Shown one piece after another: positions 7,606 through 16,019 of a stretch of 64,000 bases of DNA; the first letter of the stretch is position 1; each line of letters begins with the position of its first letter. A program made the position numbers and the translations under genes. Source of the stretch: an uncultured Eubacteriales bacterium. GTDB taxonomy: Bacteria; Bacillota; Clostridia; Oscillospirales; Butyricicoccaceae. Below the pieces are notes generated by a model. The model was not told the DNA's origin, did not search any database, and saw nothing but the letters and a program-made list of their open reading frames with translations. Location: the NCBI GenBank assembly GCA_910579575.1, contig CAJTUM010000001.1:252426-316425 (forward strand), given 5' to 3'.

Positions 7606-9060
7606 ATGAAGGGCGTCAGAAGCATTTTTCTCAAAAACTTCATCATCTATTCCCTTGTGGTCATGCTGAGTTTCACCGCCCTTGGCGGGGCGTTTATCTA
7701 CCAGGTCAGCCGCTACGCCGCCCGGGAACGGGAAAGCGCTTTGGCCGCCGCCGTCAACCGGGCCTCCGCGTTTACCGCCGAATATATGCAGATCGCTCCC
7801 AATATGATCGGCTCCAGCTTTAGTCTGCAGGCCTATGAGAAGATTTATCGGACCAGCGTCATGGGTTTGGCGGACAACTTGGGAGGCGTCCTGTTTGTCT
7901 GCGACGAAGAGGGGGAGATTTTGTTTTTTGCCACAGGCGACGGTTGCTTCGTCCATGAGCAGACCGTCCACGTCCCTCAAGCGGCGCAGGAGGCGGTGGA
8001 GCAAAAAAAACGCTTTTATGAAATGGGCAATTTTTCTGGTTTGCTCACCTCCCCGCATTATACGTTGGGCGCTCCGGCCCAAAGCGGCGGTCAAACCCTG
8101 GGAATGGTTTTCGCTTCTGTGCCCGCCGACTCCTCCCTGAAGCTTTTCGCCAATATTTCCAGCACCTTTATCTTGATGATCTTTGTGGTGTTTTTGGTGG
8201 TGTTGGCCGTGACCTATGCGATGGTCAACAACACGCTGCGGCCCCTGCGCAATATCGCCGCCGCCACCCGCAATTTCGGCAGGGGAGATTTTTCCGCCCG
8301 AGTGGCTGTGCCCAAACAGCGGGACGAGCTGTACGCCCTGACAATCAGCTTCAATCATATGGCCGACGCCATTGAAAATATGGAAAAACAGCGGCGGGAT
8401 CTGATCGCCAACGTGTCCCATGATCTGCGCACCCCCATGACCACCATCGGCGGCTTTATCGACGGCATTTTGGACGGCGCCATTCCGCCGGAAAAGCAAG
8501 AATATTATTTGCGCATCGTCTCCGAGGAAATCAAGCGCCTTTCCCGGCTGGCCAACAGCATGGTGGAGGTTTCCCGGCTGGAAAGCGGCCAGCGGGCGCT
8601 GAATTGGAGCACATTTGACATCAGCGAAATGGCCCGACGCATTGTGTTGGGCTTTGAGCGGCAGCTCACGGAAAAGGAAATTGATCTGAACCTGGATATT
8701 CCGGAAAAACTGGAAATTAGCGCGGACCACGACGCCATCTTCCAAGTGGTCTATAACCTGATTGACAACGCGGTAAAATTTACGGAGCAGCAGGGCAAAA
8801 TCATTGTTTATCTTTCCGCCAAGGGCGGCAAAGTGCAGTGCAATATCGTCAACACGGGCCCGGGCATCGCCCCGGAGGACATCGACCATATTTTCGAGCG
8901 CTTTTACAAGGGCGACCGTTCCCGCAGCGCCAAGGTGACAAGCTCAGGCTTAGGCCTTTATATTGTAAAAACCCTGGTTAACCGCCATGGCGGCGATATC
9001 TACGCCAAAAGCGGCGGCGGGCAGACCGAGTTTTGCTTTATGATACCCCAAAAAATCTGA
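7606..9060 (+). CDS. Sensor histidine kinase (system 1)
   Basis: A 484-residue membrane kinase. Helix 1 at about residues 9-31, an extracytoplasmic domain of about 150 residues, helix 2 at about 185-208 (TFILMIFVVFLVVLAVTY), HAMP linker (NNTLRPLRNIAAATRNFGRGDF), HisKA with the phospho-acceptor His at about residue 272 (VSHDLRTPMTT), and a HATPase domain with N box NLIDNAVKF, G1 GPGIAPED and G2 GLGLYIVK. It pairs with the upstream regulator. Signal unknown. Confidence 0.92.
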   Translation: MKGVRSIFLKNFIIYSLVVMLSFTALGGAFIYQVSRYAARERESALAAAVNRASAFTAEYMQIAPNMIGSSFSLQAYEKIYRTSVMGLADNLGGVLFVCDEEGEILFFATGDGCFVHEQTVHVPQAAQEAVEQKKRFYEMGNFSGLLTSPHYTLGAPAQSGGQTLGMVFASVPADSSLKLFANISSTFILMIFVVFLVVLAVTYAMVNNTLRPLRNIAAATRNFGRGDFSARVAVPKQRDELYALTISFNHMADAIENMEKQRRDLIANVSHDLRTPMTTIGGFIDGILDGAIPPEKQEYYLRIVSEEIKRLSRLANSMVEVSRLESGQRALNWSTFDISEMARRIVLGFERQLTEKEIDLNLDIPEKLEISADHDAIFQVVYNLIDNAVKFTEQQGKIIVYLSAKGGKVQCNIVNTGPGIAPEDIDHIFERFYKGDRSRSAKVTSSGLGLYIVKTLVNRHGGDIYAKSGGGQTEFCFMIPQKI

Positions 9061-9087
9061 CGATTTTTTGGGAACCCCATTTTTGAA

Positions 9088-9159
9088 TGGATTTCCGGGA
9101 AGTGAATTCCCGAAAATCAGTTCGCCGCATTGGCGGCGTCCCGCCGGAGGCGGGTCCCA
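9088..9159 (+). repeat. Dispersed intergenic element, copy A
   Basis: About 70 bases starting TGGATTTCCGGGAAGTGAAT. It aligns well with the inverse strand of 60361-60433 and more loosely with 52936-53003. It ends in a CCCGCC-GGA-GGCGGG hairpin and is followed directly by a degenerate copy of the 63-bp element. Confidence 0.55.
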
Positions 9160-9162
9160 GGC

Positions 9163-9222
9163 GCTGCGCGCATAAGGTAGGCTGCGCTCAGCTTTTTAGT
9201 TTGGCCGTCCGCCCCTGCGGAC
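9163..9222 (+). repeat. Degenerate single copy of the 63-bp two-hairpin element
   Basis: The right half matches the array at 54116-54430: a linker (TTTTAGTTTGGCC) and the hairpin GTCCGC-CCCT-GCGGAC. The left hairpin has decayed to about four pairs. It lies between the system 1 kinase and HtrA genes. Confidence 0.6.
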
Positions 9223-9253
9223 TCATCCCCATTGACGAGGTGATTTCCAGTTT

Positions 9254-10573
9254 ATGTTCAGCCAGCGCAATCAACAAAACACAGAAAAACCGGCGCCGCC
9301 AGAGGAGCCCCGTTATTATCGCAATGTGGCCGCCTACCGCAGCTATGAGGAAGTGCTGGCCGCCAAACGCCGCCGGGGGAGACTGCGCCGGGGCGTCGTC
9401 GTTTGCGCGACGCTGGCGATGATGGGCGGTTTAGGCTGCTATTTGCTGATACAGGAGGAGGATCAGGGCGGCGAAGAGCCTTCAGACCTTATGTCGATAG
9501 CGGAGAATCAGCCTGAGCAAAGCCAATCGGATCAAAGCCCGGCTCTTCAGCCTCAGGAGGATTCGTCGGCGGAAGGGGAGGATTTTGCTCTGACCGTGCA
9601 GCCCAAGCCTGAGGAAGAGCGGGCGCAGGAGTATCCTGCGCTGGTGGTCAAGGACGTGACCGGCGTGGTCAAAAAAGTTCGCCCCTCCGTTGTGGGCGTA
9701 ACGACAGAGAGTTTCCAGACTTATTCCACCGGCAGCACAGGCTCGGGCATCATCCTGTCGGGAAATGGGTATATTATAACAAATAACCATGTGATAGAAG
9801 GGGGCGACAACGTTTCTGTCACGCTGGATAATGGCGAAACTTATTCTGCCGCCTTGGTAGGCGCAGACGCTAAGACGGATATTGCCGTGCTCAAAATTGA
9901 GGCCCAAGGTCTTCAAGCGGCGGAATTTGGCGATTCCGACCAGGTGGAGGCCGGGGAAGCGGCAGTGGCCATTGGCAACCCCATGGGCTTGGAGGGCACC
10001 GTCACCGCCGGCATCGTCTCGGCCATCAATCGGAATATGATGGTCAACGGCGTATCTATGACATTGATCCAAACAGACGCTTCGATCAATCCAGGCAATT
10101 CCGGCGGAGCGCTGATCAACGAATACGGCCAGGTCATCGGCGTCAACAGCGCCAAAATCAGCGTGGAAAATTACGAGGGTCTGGGCTTCGCCATTCCGAT
10201 TAACCAAGTGAAGCCTGTGGTGGAGGAGCTGATTGAAAAAGGCTATGTTTCGGGCAGACCGTTGGCCGGCGTCAGCGGCCGAAATCTCAGCGCCATGGCC
10301 GCCGCCTTTTATCGGCTGCCCCAAGGCGTGCTCGTGGACCAGGTGGACCCGAACAGCGACGCGGCCCTCAAGGGCTTGGCGGCGGGAGATATCCTCATTG
10401 GCGTAGACGATATTCGAGTGGAGACTGTGGCCCAAGCCTGCGCTCTGCGAGACGGGCACAAGGCCGGCGAGATGATGAAGCTCACGTTCTATCATCAAGC
10501 CACCGGAGAATCGCGGGAAATTAACGTGAAACTGATGGAAGATACCAACCAGCAAAGCGGATACAATTTATAA
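9254..10573 (+). CDS. htrA: HtrA/DegP-like S1C serine protease, membrane anchored
   Basis: A 439-residue serine protease. A cytoplasmic N-terminus of about 50 residues is followed by one membrane helix (VVVCATLAMMGGLGCYLL), an acidic Gln/Glu-rich linker, a trypsin-like domain with the triad His about 179 (NNHVIEGG), Asp about 209 (TDIAVLK) and Ser about 283 (NPGNSGGAL), and one C-terminal PDZ domain (PLAGVSGRNL to the end). It degrades or refolds damaged exported proteins. Its position after system 1 recalls other Gram-positive loci where HtrA is controlled by an adjacent two-component system. Confidence 0.95.
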   Translation: MFSQRNQQNTEKPAPPEEPRYYRNVAAYRSYEEVLAAKRRRGRLRRGVVVCATLAMMGGLGCYLLIQEEDQGGEEPSDLMSIAENQPEQSQSDQSPALQPQEDSSAEGEDFALTVQPKPEEERAQEYPALVVKDVTGVVKKVRPSVVGVTTESFQTYSTGSTGSGIILSGNGYIITNNHVIEGGDNVSVTLDNGETYSAALVGADAKTDIAVLKIEAQGLQAAEFGDSDQVEAGEAAVAIGNPMGLEGTVTAGIVSAINRNMMVNGVSMTLIQTDASINPGNSGGALINEYGQVIGVNSAKISVENYEGLGFAIPINQVKPVVEELIEKGYVSGRPLAGVSGRNLSAMAAAFYRLPQGVLVDQVDPNSDAALKGLAAGDILIGVDDIRVETVAQACALRDGHKAGEMMKLTFYHQATGESREINVKLMEDTNQQSGYNL

Positions 10574-10588
10574 CCGGCGAGCAGGAGA

Positions 10589-10623
10589 AAAAGGGCGAGG
10601 ATTTCAATCCTCGCCCTTTTTTT
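10589..10623 (+). terminator. Terminator after htrA
   Basis: Stem AGGGCGAGGATT / AATCCTCGCCCT with a TC loop followed by six Ts. Strong intrinsic terminator. Confidence 0.92.
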
Positions 10624-10830
10624 GTCGGGAAAGCCCGCCGGCTACGCTTTGTTTGGCTGCGATTGTCCGATAAGATCAGTCGCCCGCTTAGCTTCGCAGT
10701 ATGCTTATCGCGGCATGAGTGAAACCGAAAGAAAAACTTAAGTAATTCCCCTCTGCACATCGGAGGAAAAATCGGGTAGAATAAAGCTGGATACGCCCGG
10801 ATTTTGCCGGCGTGAAGAGGGGATGATATT

Positions 10831-11529
10831 GTGGAAGCCAAGATCCTGGCAGTGGACGACGAAAGAGAAATCGCCGATTTGGTGGAGCTCTACTTGAAAA
10901 ATGAAGGGTTTACCGTTTATAAATGCTACGACGGCGACAAAGCGTTGGAGCTTATCCAGAGCCAGCCGATGGACCTGGCGCTGTTGGACGTGATGCTGCC
11001 TGGGATAGACGGTTTTGAGCTGTGCCGGGTGATACGGGAAAGCTATACCTACCCAGTGATTATGCTGACGGCCCGAGGCGAAGAGCTGGATAAAATCAAC
11101 GGTTTAGCTCTGGGAGCGGACGACTATATCACAAAGCCTTTTAGCCCGCTGGAAATGGTCGCTCGGGTCAAGGCCCAGTTGCGCCGGGCCCGGCGGTATA
11201 ACGAGGGCGCCCTGCAAGCGGGCGGAGATGTGATCGATTTTTCCGGCATTGTCATCGATAGGGCGGCCCGCACGTGCCTGCTCAACGATAGGCCCCTTTC
11301 GCTGACGCCGCTGGAATTCAACATCCTGTGGCTTTTGTGCGAAAACCGGGGCAAGGTCATCAGCTGCGAGCAGCTGTTTCGCCAGGTCTGGGGAGAAAAA
11401 TATTTTACCAACAGCAACAATACGGTGATGGTGCATATCCGCCATCTGCGGGAAAAGATGGGAGATAAGGCGGACAAGCCCAAATATATTAAGACCGTCT
11501 GGGGCGTGGGGTATAAAATTGATGGATAA
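10831..11529 (+). CDS. VanR-like OmpR-family response regulator (system 2)
   Basis: A 232-residue regulator starting at GTG (GAGGGG upstream). Receiver with DDE acid pocket, phospho-Asp about 53 in LLDVMLPGIDG, LTARGEE and TKPFSP; winged-helix effector ending KTVWGVGYKIDG. The closest pattern I recognise is the VanR group. It overlaps the kinase gene by 8 bases. No vanHAX-type ligase or dipeptidase genes are present in the window, so the pair is an orphan of the glycopeptide-sensing type or senses another envelope signal. Confidence 0.9.
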   Translation: MEAKILAVDDEREIADLVELYLKNEGFTVYKCYDGDKALELIQSQPMDLALLDVMLPGIDGFELCRVIRESYTYPVIMLTARGEELDKINGLALGADDYITKPFSPLEMVARVKAQLRRARRYNEGALQAGGDVIDFSGIVIDRAARTCLLNDRPLSLTPLEFNILWLLCENRGKVISCEQLFRQVWGEKYFTNSNNTVMVHIRHLREKMGDKADKPKYIKTVWGVGYKIDG

Positions 11530-12727
11530 GCGCAGAGAGAAAGAGAAACGGCCGAGGGTCCGGCGAGAGGACGACCTGCGCCGTCTGAGCCGAAAAATGA
11601 CGGGTCAGTTTTTTCGCCTGGTGGCGGAAACCTATGTGATCGCCACAATGGCCAAAGCCTTGTTGGTGGACGGCGTGCTGGAAGACCCTTTCGCCAATTT
11701 TTTCGTGGCCGCCGTTCGAGTGCTGCTGGGGCTCAGCAAGGAAGAAGGAATCCGCGTGTACCAGGGGGCGTTCCTGCGGCACAAGGGCTTTTGGATGACT
11801 TTGATGGTCTTGATCATCTTTCTCTTTTTCTGGCGTCGTCTACTGCGGCGGTTCAGCCAATATTTCCGCCAGCTGGACAACCGATTGGACCAATTGCTGA
11901 CAGAGACCGCTCAGCCCCGAGAGGAACTGCCCCCGGAACTGGCCTTTATGGAGGAAAAGCTGGAGCGCATTCAGGCCGCTTTGGCCGCCCGCCGGCAGGC
12001 CGCTTTGGAGAGCGAGCAGCGGAAAAACGACTTGGTCGTCTATTTGGCCCATGACCTGAAAACCCCTCTGACCTCTGTGGTGGGTTACCTGAGTCTGCTG
12101 AATGAAGCGCCGGATATGCCTTTGGAGCAGCGGGGCAAATACACGCAGGTGGCCCTGGACAAAGCTTACCGGCTGGAGGAACTCATCAACCAGTTTTTTG
12201 ATATCACCCGATTCAACCTTCAACAAGTTGTGCTGGAGCGCCGGCCTGTCCGGCTGGATGTGACGCTGGCGCAGATCGCCGACGAATTTTACCCCATTTT
12301 GGCCCAGCAGGGCCAATGGGCCCAGGTGGAGGCCGAGCCTGGCCTGACCGTTTCCGCCGATCCGGATAAACTGGCCCGGGTTTTCAACAATCTGTTTAAA
12401 AACGCCGCGGCATACGGCTATGAAAACACCGCGATTCAGGCCCGGGCCCAGCGACAAGAAGATCAGGTTGTGATATCTGTGCGCAATCAAGGCCCTCGGA
12501 TTCCGCCCCGGCAGCTGGAGCTGATTTTTGAGAAATTTTATCGCATGGATGCCGCCCGTTCCACTAACGCCGGCGGCGCCGGCTTGGGTTTGGCCATCGC
12601 CAAGCAGATTGTGGAGCTTCACGGCGGCTCCATCTCCGCCCAGAGCGACAATCAGTTCACAGTCTTCACCGTCTTCCTGCCGCTGGAAGATCCAGATCCG
12701 CCGGAGCCCCTGTCCTATGATTTATAG
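11522..12727 (+). CDS. VanS-like sensor histidine kinase (system 2)
   Basis: About 401 residues. ATG 11522 overlaps the regulator stop by 8 bases; an adjacent TTG at 11519 is possible. There are two membrane helices (about residues 35-65 and 83-103) with a short external loop, a linker, HisKA with His about 177 in the VanS-typical DLVVYLAHDLKTPLTSVVGYL, and HATPase motifs NNLFKNAAAYG, IPPRQLELIFEKFYR and GAGLGLAIAKQI. Forms a translationally coupled pair with the VanR-like regulator. Confidence 0.9.
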   Translation: MDKRREKEKRPRVRREDDLRRLSRKMTGQFFRLVAETYVIATMAKALLVDGVLEDPFANFFVAAVRVLLGLSKEEGIRVYQGAFLRHKGFWMTLMVLIIFLFFWRRLLRRFSQYFRQLDNRLDQLLTETAQPREELPPELAFMEEKLERIQAALAARRQAALESEQRKNDLVVYLAHDLKTPLTSVVGYLSLLNEAPDMPLEQRGKYTQVALDKAYRLEELINQFFDITRFNLQQVVLERRPVRLDVTLAQIADEFYPILAQQGQWAQVEAEPGLTVSADPDKLARVFNNLFKNAAAYGYENTAIQARAQRQEDQVVISVRNQGPRIPPRQLELIFEKFYRMDAARSTNAGGAGLGLAIAKQIVELHGGSISAQSDNQFTVFTVFLPLEDPDPPEPLSYDL

Positions 12728-12783
12728 CTTGCCTTAGCCTGAGCCCTATGATATAGTCACAGAAGAAAGGGGGAGCGGCGGAT

Positions 12784-13458
12784 ATGGAAGAAAAGCCCTT
12801 GATCTATTGCGTGGAAGACGACGAGAATATCCGTCAGATGCTTTGTTACGCGCTGGAAAGCGGCGGATACCGGGCCCAGGGCTTTGAGAGCGGCCGGCAG
12901 TTTTGGCCCAGCTGGCGGCGGGAGAGGCCTCGGCTGCTGCTGCTGGATATCATGCTGCCAGAGGAGGACGGCATGGAGATCCTGCGCCAAGTGAAAAGCG
13001 GCCCTGGCGGCGCCACGCCGGTGATTATGCTGACCGCCAAAACCGCCGAGCTGGACAAAGTGGCCGGGCTGGACGCCGGGGCGGACGATTACATCGCCAA
13101 GCCTTTCAGCGTGCTGGAGCTGTTATCCCGCATACGGGCGGTGCTGCGCCGGACAAGCCGGGGCGCCGCGCCGCTGACCTGCGGCCCAGTGACGCTGGAC
13201 CCGCTGAGCCGGGCCGTCTCTTGCCAAGGTCGGCCGGTGGAGCTGACCTACAAGGAATTTGAGCTGCTGCACTATATGCTGCGCCACCCTGGGGAAGCTC
13301 TGTCCCGCACGCGGCTGCTGGAAAAGGTGTGGGGCTTTGATTTTGAAGGCGAAAGCCGTACGGTGGATATGCACGTCAAGACCCTTCGCCGCAAGCTGGG
13401 CGCCGGCGGAGGGCTGGTCAAAACCGTCCGGGGAGCGGGCTACAAGCTGGAGGAGTAG
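12784..13458 (+). CDS. PhoB-like OmpR-family response regulator (system 3)
   Basis: A 224-residue regulator: receiver with EDDE acid pocket, phospho-Asp about 55 in LLDIMLPEEDG, LTAKTAE and AKPFSV; winged-helix domain ending KTVRGAGYKLEE. GGGGAGCGG precedes the ATG. The gene is followed after 4 bases by a PhoR-architecture kinase, so system 3 resembles PhoBR. No phosphate transport genes are adjacent, so a phosphate role is only a possibility. Confidence 0.92.
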   Translation: MEEKPLIYCVEDDENIRQMLCYALESGGYRAQGFESGRQFWPSWRRERPRLLLLDIMLPEEDGMEILRQVKSGPGGATPVIMLTAKTAELDKVAGLDAGADDYIAKPFSVLELLSRIRAVLRRTSRGAAPLTCGPVTLDPLSRAVSCQGRPVELTYKEFELLHYMLRHPGEALSRTRLLEKVWGFDFEGESRTVDMHVKTLRRKLGAGGGLVKTVRGAGYKLEE

Positions 13459-13462
13459 GGCT

Positions 13463-15160
13463 GTGAAAAAAAGCATTTTGCAAAGCCTTATTTGCGTCAG
13501 CGCGTTGGCCGTCCTGCTGACGGCGGCGCTTTCCGCTCTGGGGTTTTATCGGCTTCACGAAGAGCAGGCCCAGCGGCAGCTGCAAAACCAGGGCCGGCTG
13601 ATTTTGGCCGGGTTGGATTCGGCCCCTCGGCCTCTGGATTACTTGGATGCTTTGAGCCGGACCGCGCCGGATCTTCGGCTGACGCTGATCGATTCCGGCG
13701 GCGGGGTGGTTTTTGATTCCAGCGCCCCGGCGGACGGCATGGAAAACCACGAGACGCGCCAAGAGGTAGTCCAAGCCCGGCGGGAGGGTTTTGGCGAATG
13801 CGCCCGCCGCTCCGATACGCTGGGGGAAACCGCCTATTATAGCGCCTATTTGCGGCAGGACGGCTCTGTGCTGCGGCTGGGCGCTACGGCGCAAAGCCTA
13901 ACCGCCGTATTTTTCGGCAGTCTGCCTTGGGCTGCGGCTATTGGGCTGTTGATGGCCGGTTTGGCGCTTCCCATCTCCCGGTGGGTCACGCGGCGGCTGA
14001 TGGCCCCTGTGATGGAGGCGGCTCAGAGCTTGAGCTTGGAGGAAGCCCCCGTCGGCAAGCCGCCTTATCAGGAACTGGAACCTTTTTTGGATAAAATCCG
14101 GGCGCAGAAAGCCCAGATCGCCGCCAGCATCCATCGGATTCAGCAGGAGAAAAACACCCTTTCCATGATTACCTCCGGCGTGCGGGAAGGGCTGATTCTC
14201 ATCGACGGAAATAAAAACGTCCTTTCCTGCAACCAGGCCGCTCGGGAGCTGCTCCAGGCCCCTACCGGCGACCTGGAGGGCCGCAGCGCCTTGGAGCTTT
14301 GCCCGGACCCGGCTTTTGCCCAGGCGGTGAACCAGGCGATGAGCAGCCGGCAGCCGCAGCAAACGGTTTTGCAGGTCGGTCCGCTTTATCTGCGGCTGTA
14401 TGTCAGCCCGGCCAAAAGCGCGCCCGGCGGCATGATATTGGCGGTGGATTCCAGCCAGCAGGTTCAGGCCGAGCGGCAGCGCCGGGATTTTTCCGCCAAC
14501 GTCTCCCATGAGCTCAAAACGCCCCTGACCTCCATCAGCGGTTTTGCCGAGCTGATTGAAACCGGTATGGCCCGAGGCCAGGACGCCGCCCAGTTTGCCG
14601 GCCGCATCCGGCTGGAGGCTGGGCGGCTGCAATTTCTCATCGACGATATCATGCGGCTGTCGGAAATCGAGGACGGAGGCAAGGGGGAATGGGAGCAGGT
14701 TCCTCTGCTAAAGACAGCCCGCCAAGCGGCGGACACCCTGGCTTTGGAAGCGGCGGAAAAAGAGGTTTCGATCTTCTGCCAGGGCGAAGAGCTGGAAATC
14801 GAGGCCAACGGAAGAATGATGGAGGAGCTGACGGTCAACCTGCTTTCCAACGGGGTGAAATACAACCGGCCTGGAGGATTCGCTTGGCTTACCATTGAGC
14901 GCCAGGGAGAAATGGCCGCCGTCATCGCGGAGGATACCGGCATCGGCATCCCTCTCCAGCATCAGGATCGGGTTTTTGAACGGTTTTATCGGGTGGATAA
15001 AAGCCGCTCCAAGCAAACCGGCGGCACCGGCCTGGGTCTGTCCATTGTGCGCCATATCGTGGAAACGCACCAAGGCTTCCTGTCGCTGGAAAGCGAAGAG
15101 GGCAAGGGAACGAAAATTACCGTCTTGCTGCCGCTGAAGCAGCCGGACCGCTCAAAATAG
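13463..15160 (+). CDS. PhoR-like sensor histidine kinase with PAS domain (system 3)
   Basis: 565 residues from GTG 13463, chosen because GGAGGAGTAGGG immediately precedes it and it follows the regulator stop by 4 bases. Helix 1 at about 7-27, external domain, helix 2 at about 155-175 (LPWAAAIGLLMAGLALPI), HAMP-like region, a PAS domain (ITSGVREGLILIDGNKNVL), HisKA with His about 349 (NVSHELKTPLTSISGFAEL) and HATPase motifs NLLSNGVKYN, EDTGIGIPLQ and GTGLGLSIVRHI. This is the PhoR/WalK layout. Signal unknown. Confidence 0.92.
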   Translation: MKKSILQSLICVSALAVLLTAALSALGFYRLHEEQAQRQLQNQGRLILAGLDSAPRPLDYLDALSRTAPDLRLTLIDSGGGVVFDSSAPADGMENHETRQEVVQARREGFGECARRSDTLGETAYYSAYLRQDGSVLRLGATAQSLTAVFFGSLPWAAAIGLLMAGLALPISRWVTRRLMAPVMEAAQSLSLEEAPVGKPPYQELEPFLDKIRAQKAQIAASIHRIQQEKNTLSMITSGVREGLILIDGNKNVLSCNQAARELLQAPTGDLEGRSALELCPDPAFAQAVNQAMSSRQPQQTVLQVGPLYLRLYVSPAKSAPGGMILAVDSSQQVQAERQRRDFSANVSHELKTPLTSISGFAELIETGMARGQDAAQFAGRIRLEAGRLQFLIDDIMRLSEIEDGGKGEWEQVPLLKTARQAADTLALEAAEKEVSIFCQGEELEIEANGRMMEELTVNLLSNGVKYNRPGGFAWLTIERQGEMAAVIAEDTGIGIPLQHQDRVFERFYRVDKSRSKQTGGTGLGLSIVRHIVETHQGFLSLESEEGKGTKITVLLPLKQPDRSK

Positions 15161-15185
15161 CAAAAGGAAGGGAAGATTTGAACCT

Positions 15186-15596
15186 ATGAAAACCATTGTA
15201 GTGATAGACGGCAAGGGCGGCGGAGTGGGCTCGGCGCTGATCGCCCGGCTGAAGGGCCTGCCCGGTGCCCGGCTGCTGGCCTTGGGAGCCAACGCTTTGG
15301 CCACCTCCGCCATGCTGCGGGCCGGCGCTCAGGACGGCGCCACCGGCGAAAACGCCGTGATCCAGTGCTGCCGCCAGGCGGACGTGGTGGCCGGGCCCAT
15401 CGGCATCCTCATCGCCGGCGCCATGCTGGGGGAGATCACCGCCCCCATGGCCGCCGCCGTGGGCCAAAGCCCCGCCCGCCTGGTGCTCATCCCCAACGCC
15501 AAATCCGGCGCCCATATCTGCGGCCTCCAGCAAATGCCCCTGAGCCAATACATCGAGGAAGCGGCCAAAAAAATAGAGGAAATCCTGGGAGAATAG
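15186..15596 (+). CDS. DUF3842 family protein
   Basis: A 136-residue protein with a nucleotide-binding-like start (VVIDGKGGGVGSALIARLKG) and the family core GPIGILIAGAMLGEITAPMA, ending in an acidic helix. This matches DUF3842, a family common in Clostridia without a known function. AAAGGAAGGG lies upstream and it is 25 bases after the PhoR-like gene, perhaps co-transcribed. A terminator follows. Confidence 0.85.
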   Translation: MKTIVVIDGKGGGVGSALIARLKGLPGARLLALGANALATSAMLRAGAQDGATGENAVIQCCRQADVVAGPIGILIAGAMLGEITAPMAAAVGQSPARLVLIPNAKSGAHICGLQQMPLSQYIEEAAKKIEEILGE

Positions 15597-15601
15597 CAAA
15601 A

Positions 15602-15634
15602 CCCGGCCCCATACAAAAGGGGCCGGGCTTTTCT
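15602..15634 (+). terminator. Terminator after the DUF3842 gene
   Basis: Stem CCCGGCCCC / GGGGCCGGG with an 8-base loop followed by CTTTTCTG. Confidence 0.9.
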
Positions 15635-15654
15635 GCTTTTCCGATTGTTGAATC

Positions 15655-15683
15655 TTATCAAATTCTGCGGGATATGGTAGAAT
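15655..15683 (+). promoter_or_regulatory. Promoter of the small holin-like toxin gene
   Basis: -35 TTATCA (15655-15660), 17-base spacer, -10 TAGAAT (15678-15683). It lies about 80 bases upstream of the 30-residue ORF and downstream of a terminator, so it should serve that transcript alone. Confidence 0.6.
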
Positions 15684-15761
15684 ACAGGCAGACGCTGTTG
15701 CAGAAACAGGCGGTTGGCCCCCTCGCGTATTTTTTACTCAGCAACAAAGAGGGCAACGCAA

Positions 15762-15854
15762 ATGTATGTTACATATCAGGCTCTGCAAACTTTGATAGAG
15801 TTCGGTGTGCTCATCGTTGCGATTGTCGGCCTTTGCCAGACAAAAAAGAAGTAA
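15762..15854 (+). CDS. Holin-like toxin (Hol-Tox type), 30 residues
   Basis: A 30-residue peptide: short polar start (MYVTYQALQTL), one hydrophobic helix (IEFGVLIVAIVGL) and a lysine tail (CQTKKK). This closely fits the putative holin-like toxin family of Firmicutes, small membrane peptides considered type I toxin candidates. AGAGGG lies 6-7 bases before the ATG. Diagnostic of the family, the stop codon lies within the 5' arm of a hairpin (15848-15882) followed by a second terminator hairpin. It has its own promoter and flanking terminators. An antisense RNA antitoxin would be expected from the opposite strand but is not proven here. Confidence 0.7.
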   Translation: MYVTYQALQTLIEFGVLIVAIVGLCQTKKK

Positions 15855-15882
15855 CCGCCCCTCGCCAGGCCGCAGTTACTTC
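15848..15882 (+). terminator. Hairpin overlapping the toxin stop codon
   Basis: Arms GAAGTAAC / GTTACTTC, with the TAA stop inside the first arm. Characteristic of holin-like toxin genes; may terminate an opposing antisense RNA or stabilise the mRNA. Confidence 0.65.
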
Positions 15883-15896
15883 TAAACCAGTAACCG

Positions 15897-15929
15897 GGGG
15901 CTGACCGCCGCGCAGCGGAGCCCTTTTTC
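15897..15929 (+). terminator. Terminator of the toxin transcript
   Basis: GGGCT / AGCCC outer stem enclosing a GCCG-rich inner stem, followed by TTTTT. Ends the toxin mRNA about 45 bases after its stop. Confidence 0.7.
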
Positions 15930-16019
15930 TGCCTTGATTATACCAAATCCCCGGCCGCTGTCAAGCGGCGGGGATAGGAAAAACCGGCCCGTCAGGGGCC
16001 GGCTTTTTGCTGTGGGGGG

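Noticed and set aside
7288..8889. A 533-codon minus-strand open frame
   Set aside because: Antisense to a complete histidine kinase and regulator; sequence rich in Gly, His and Gln as expected for a shadow frame.
10831..12727. Vancomycin resistance cluster
   Set aside because: Only the regulator and kinase resemble VanRS; no ligase, dehydrogenase or dipeptidase genes of the vanHAX type were found nearby.
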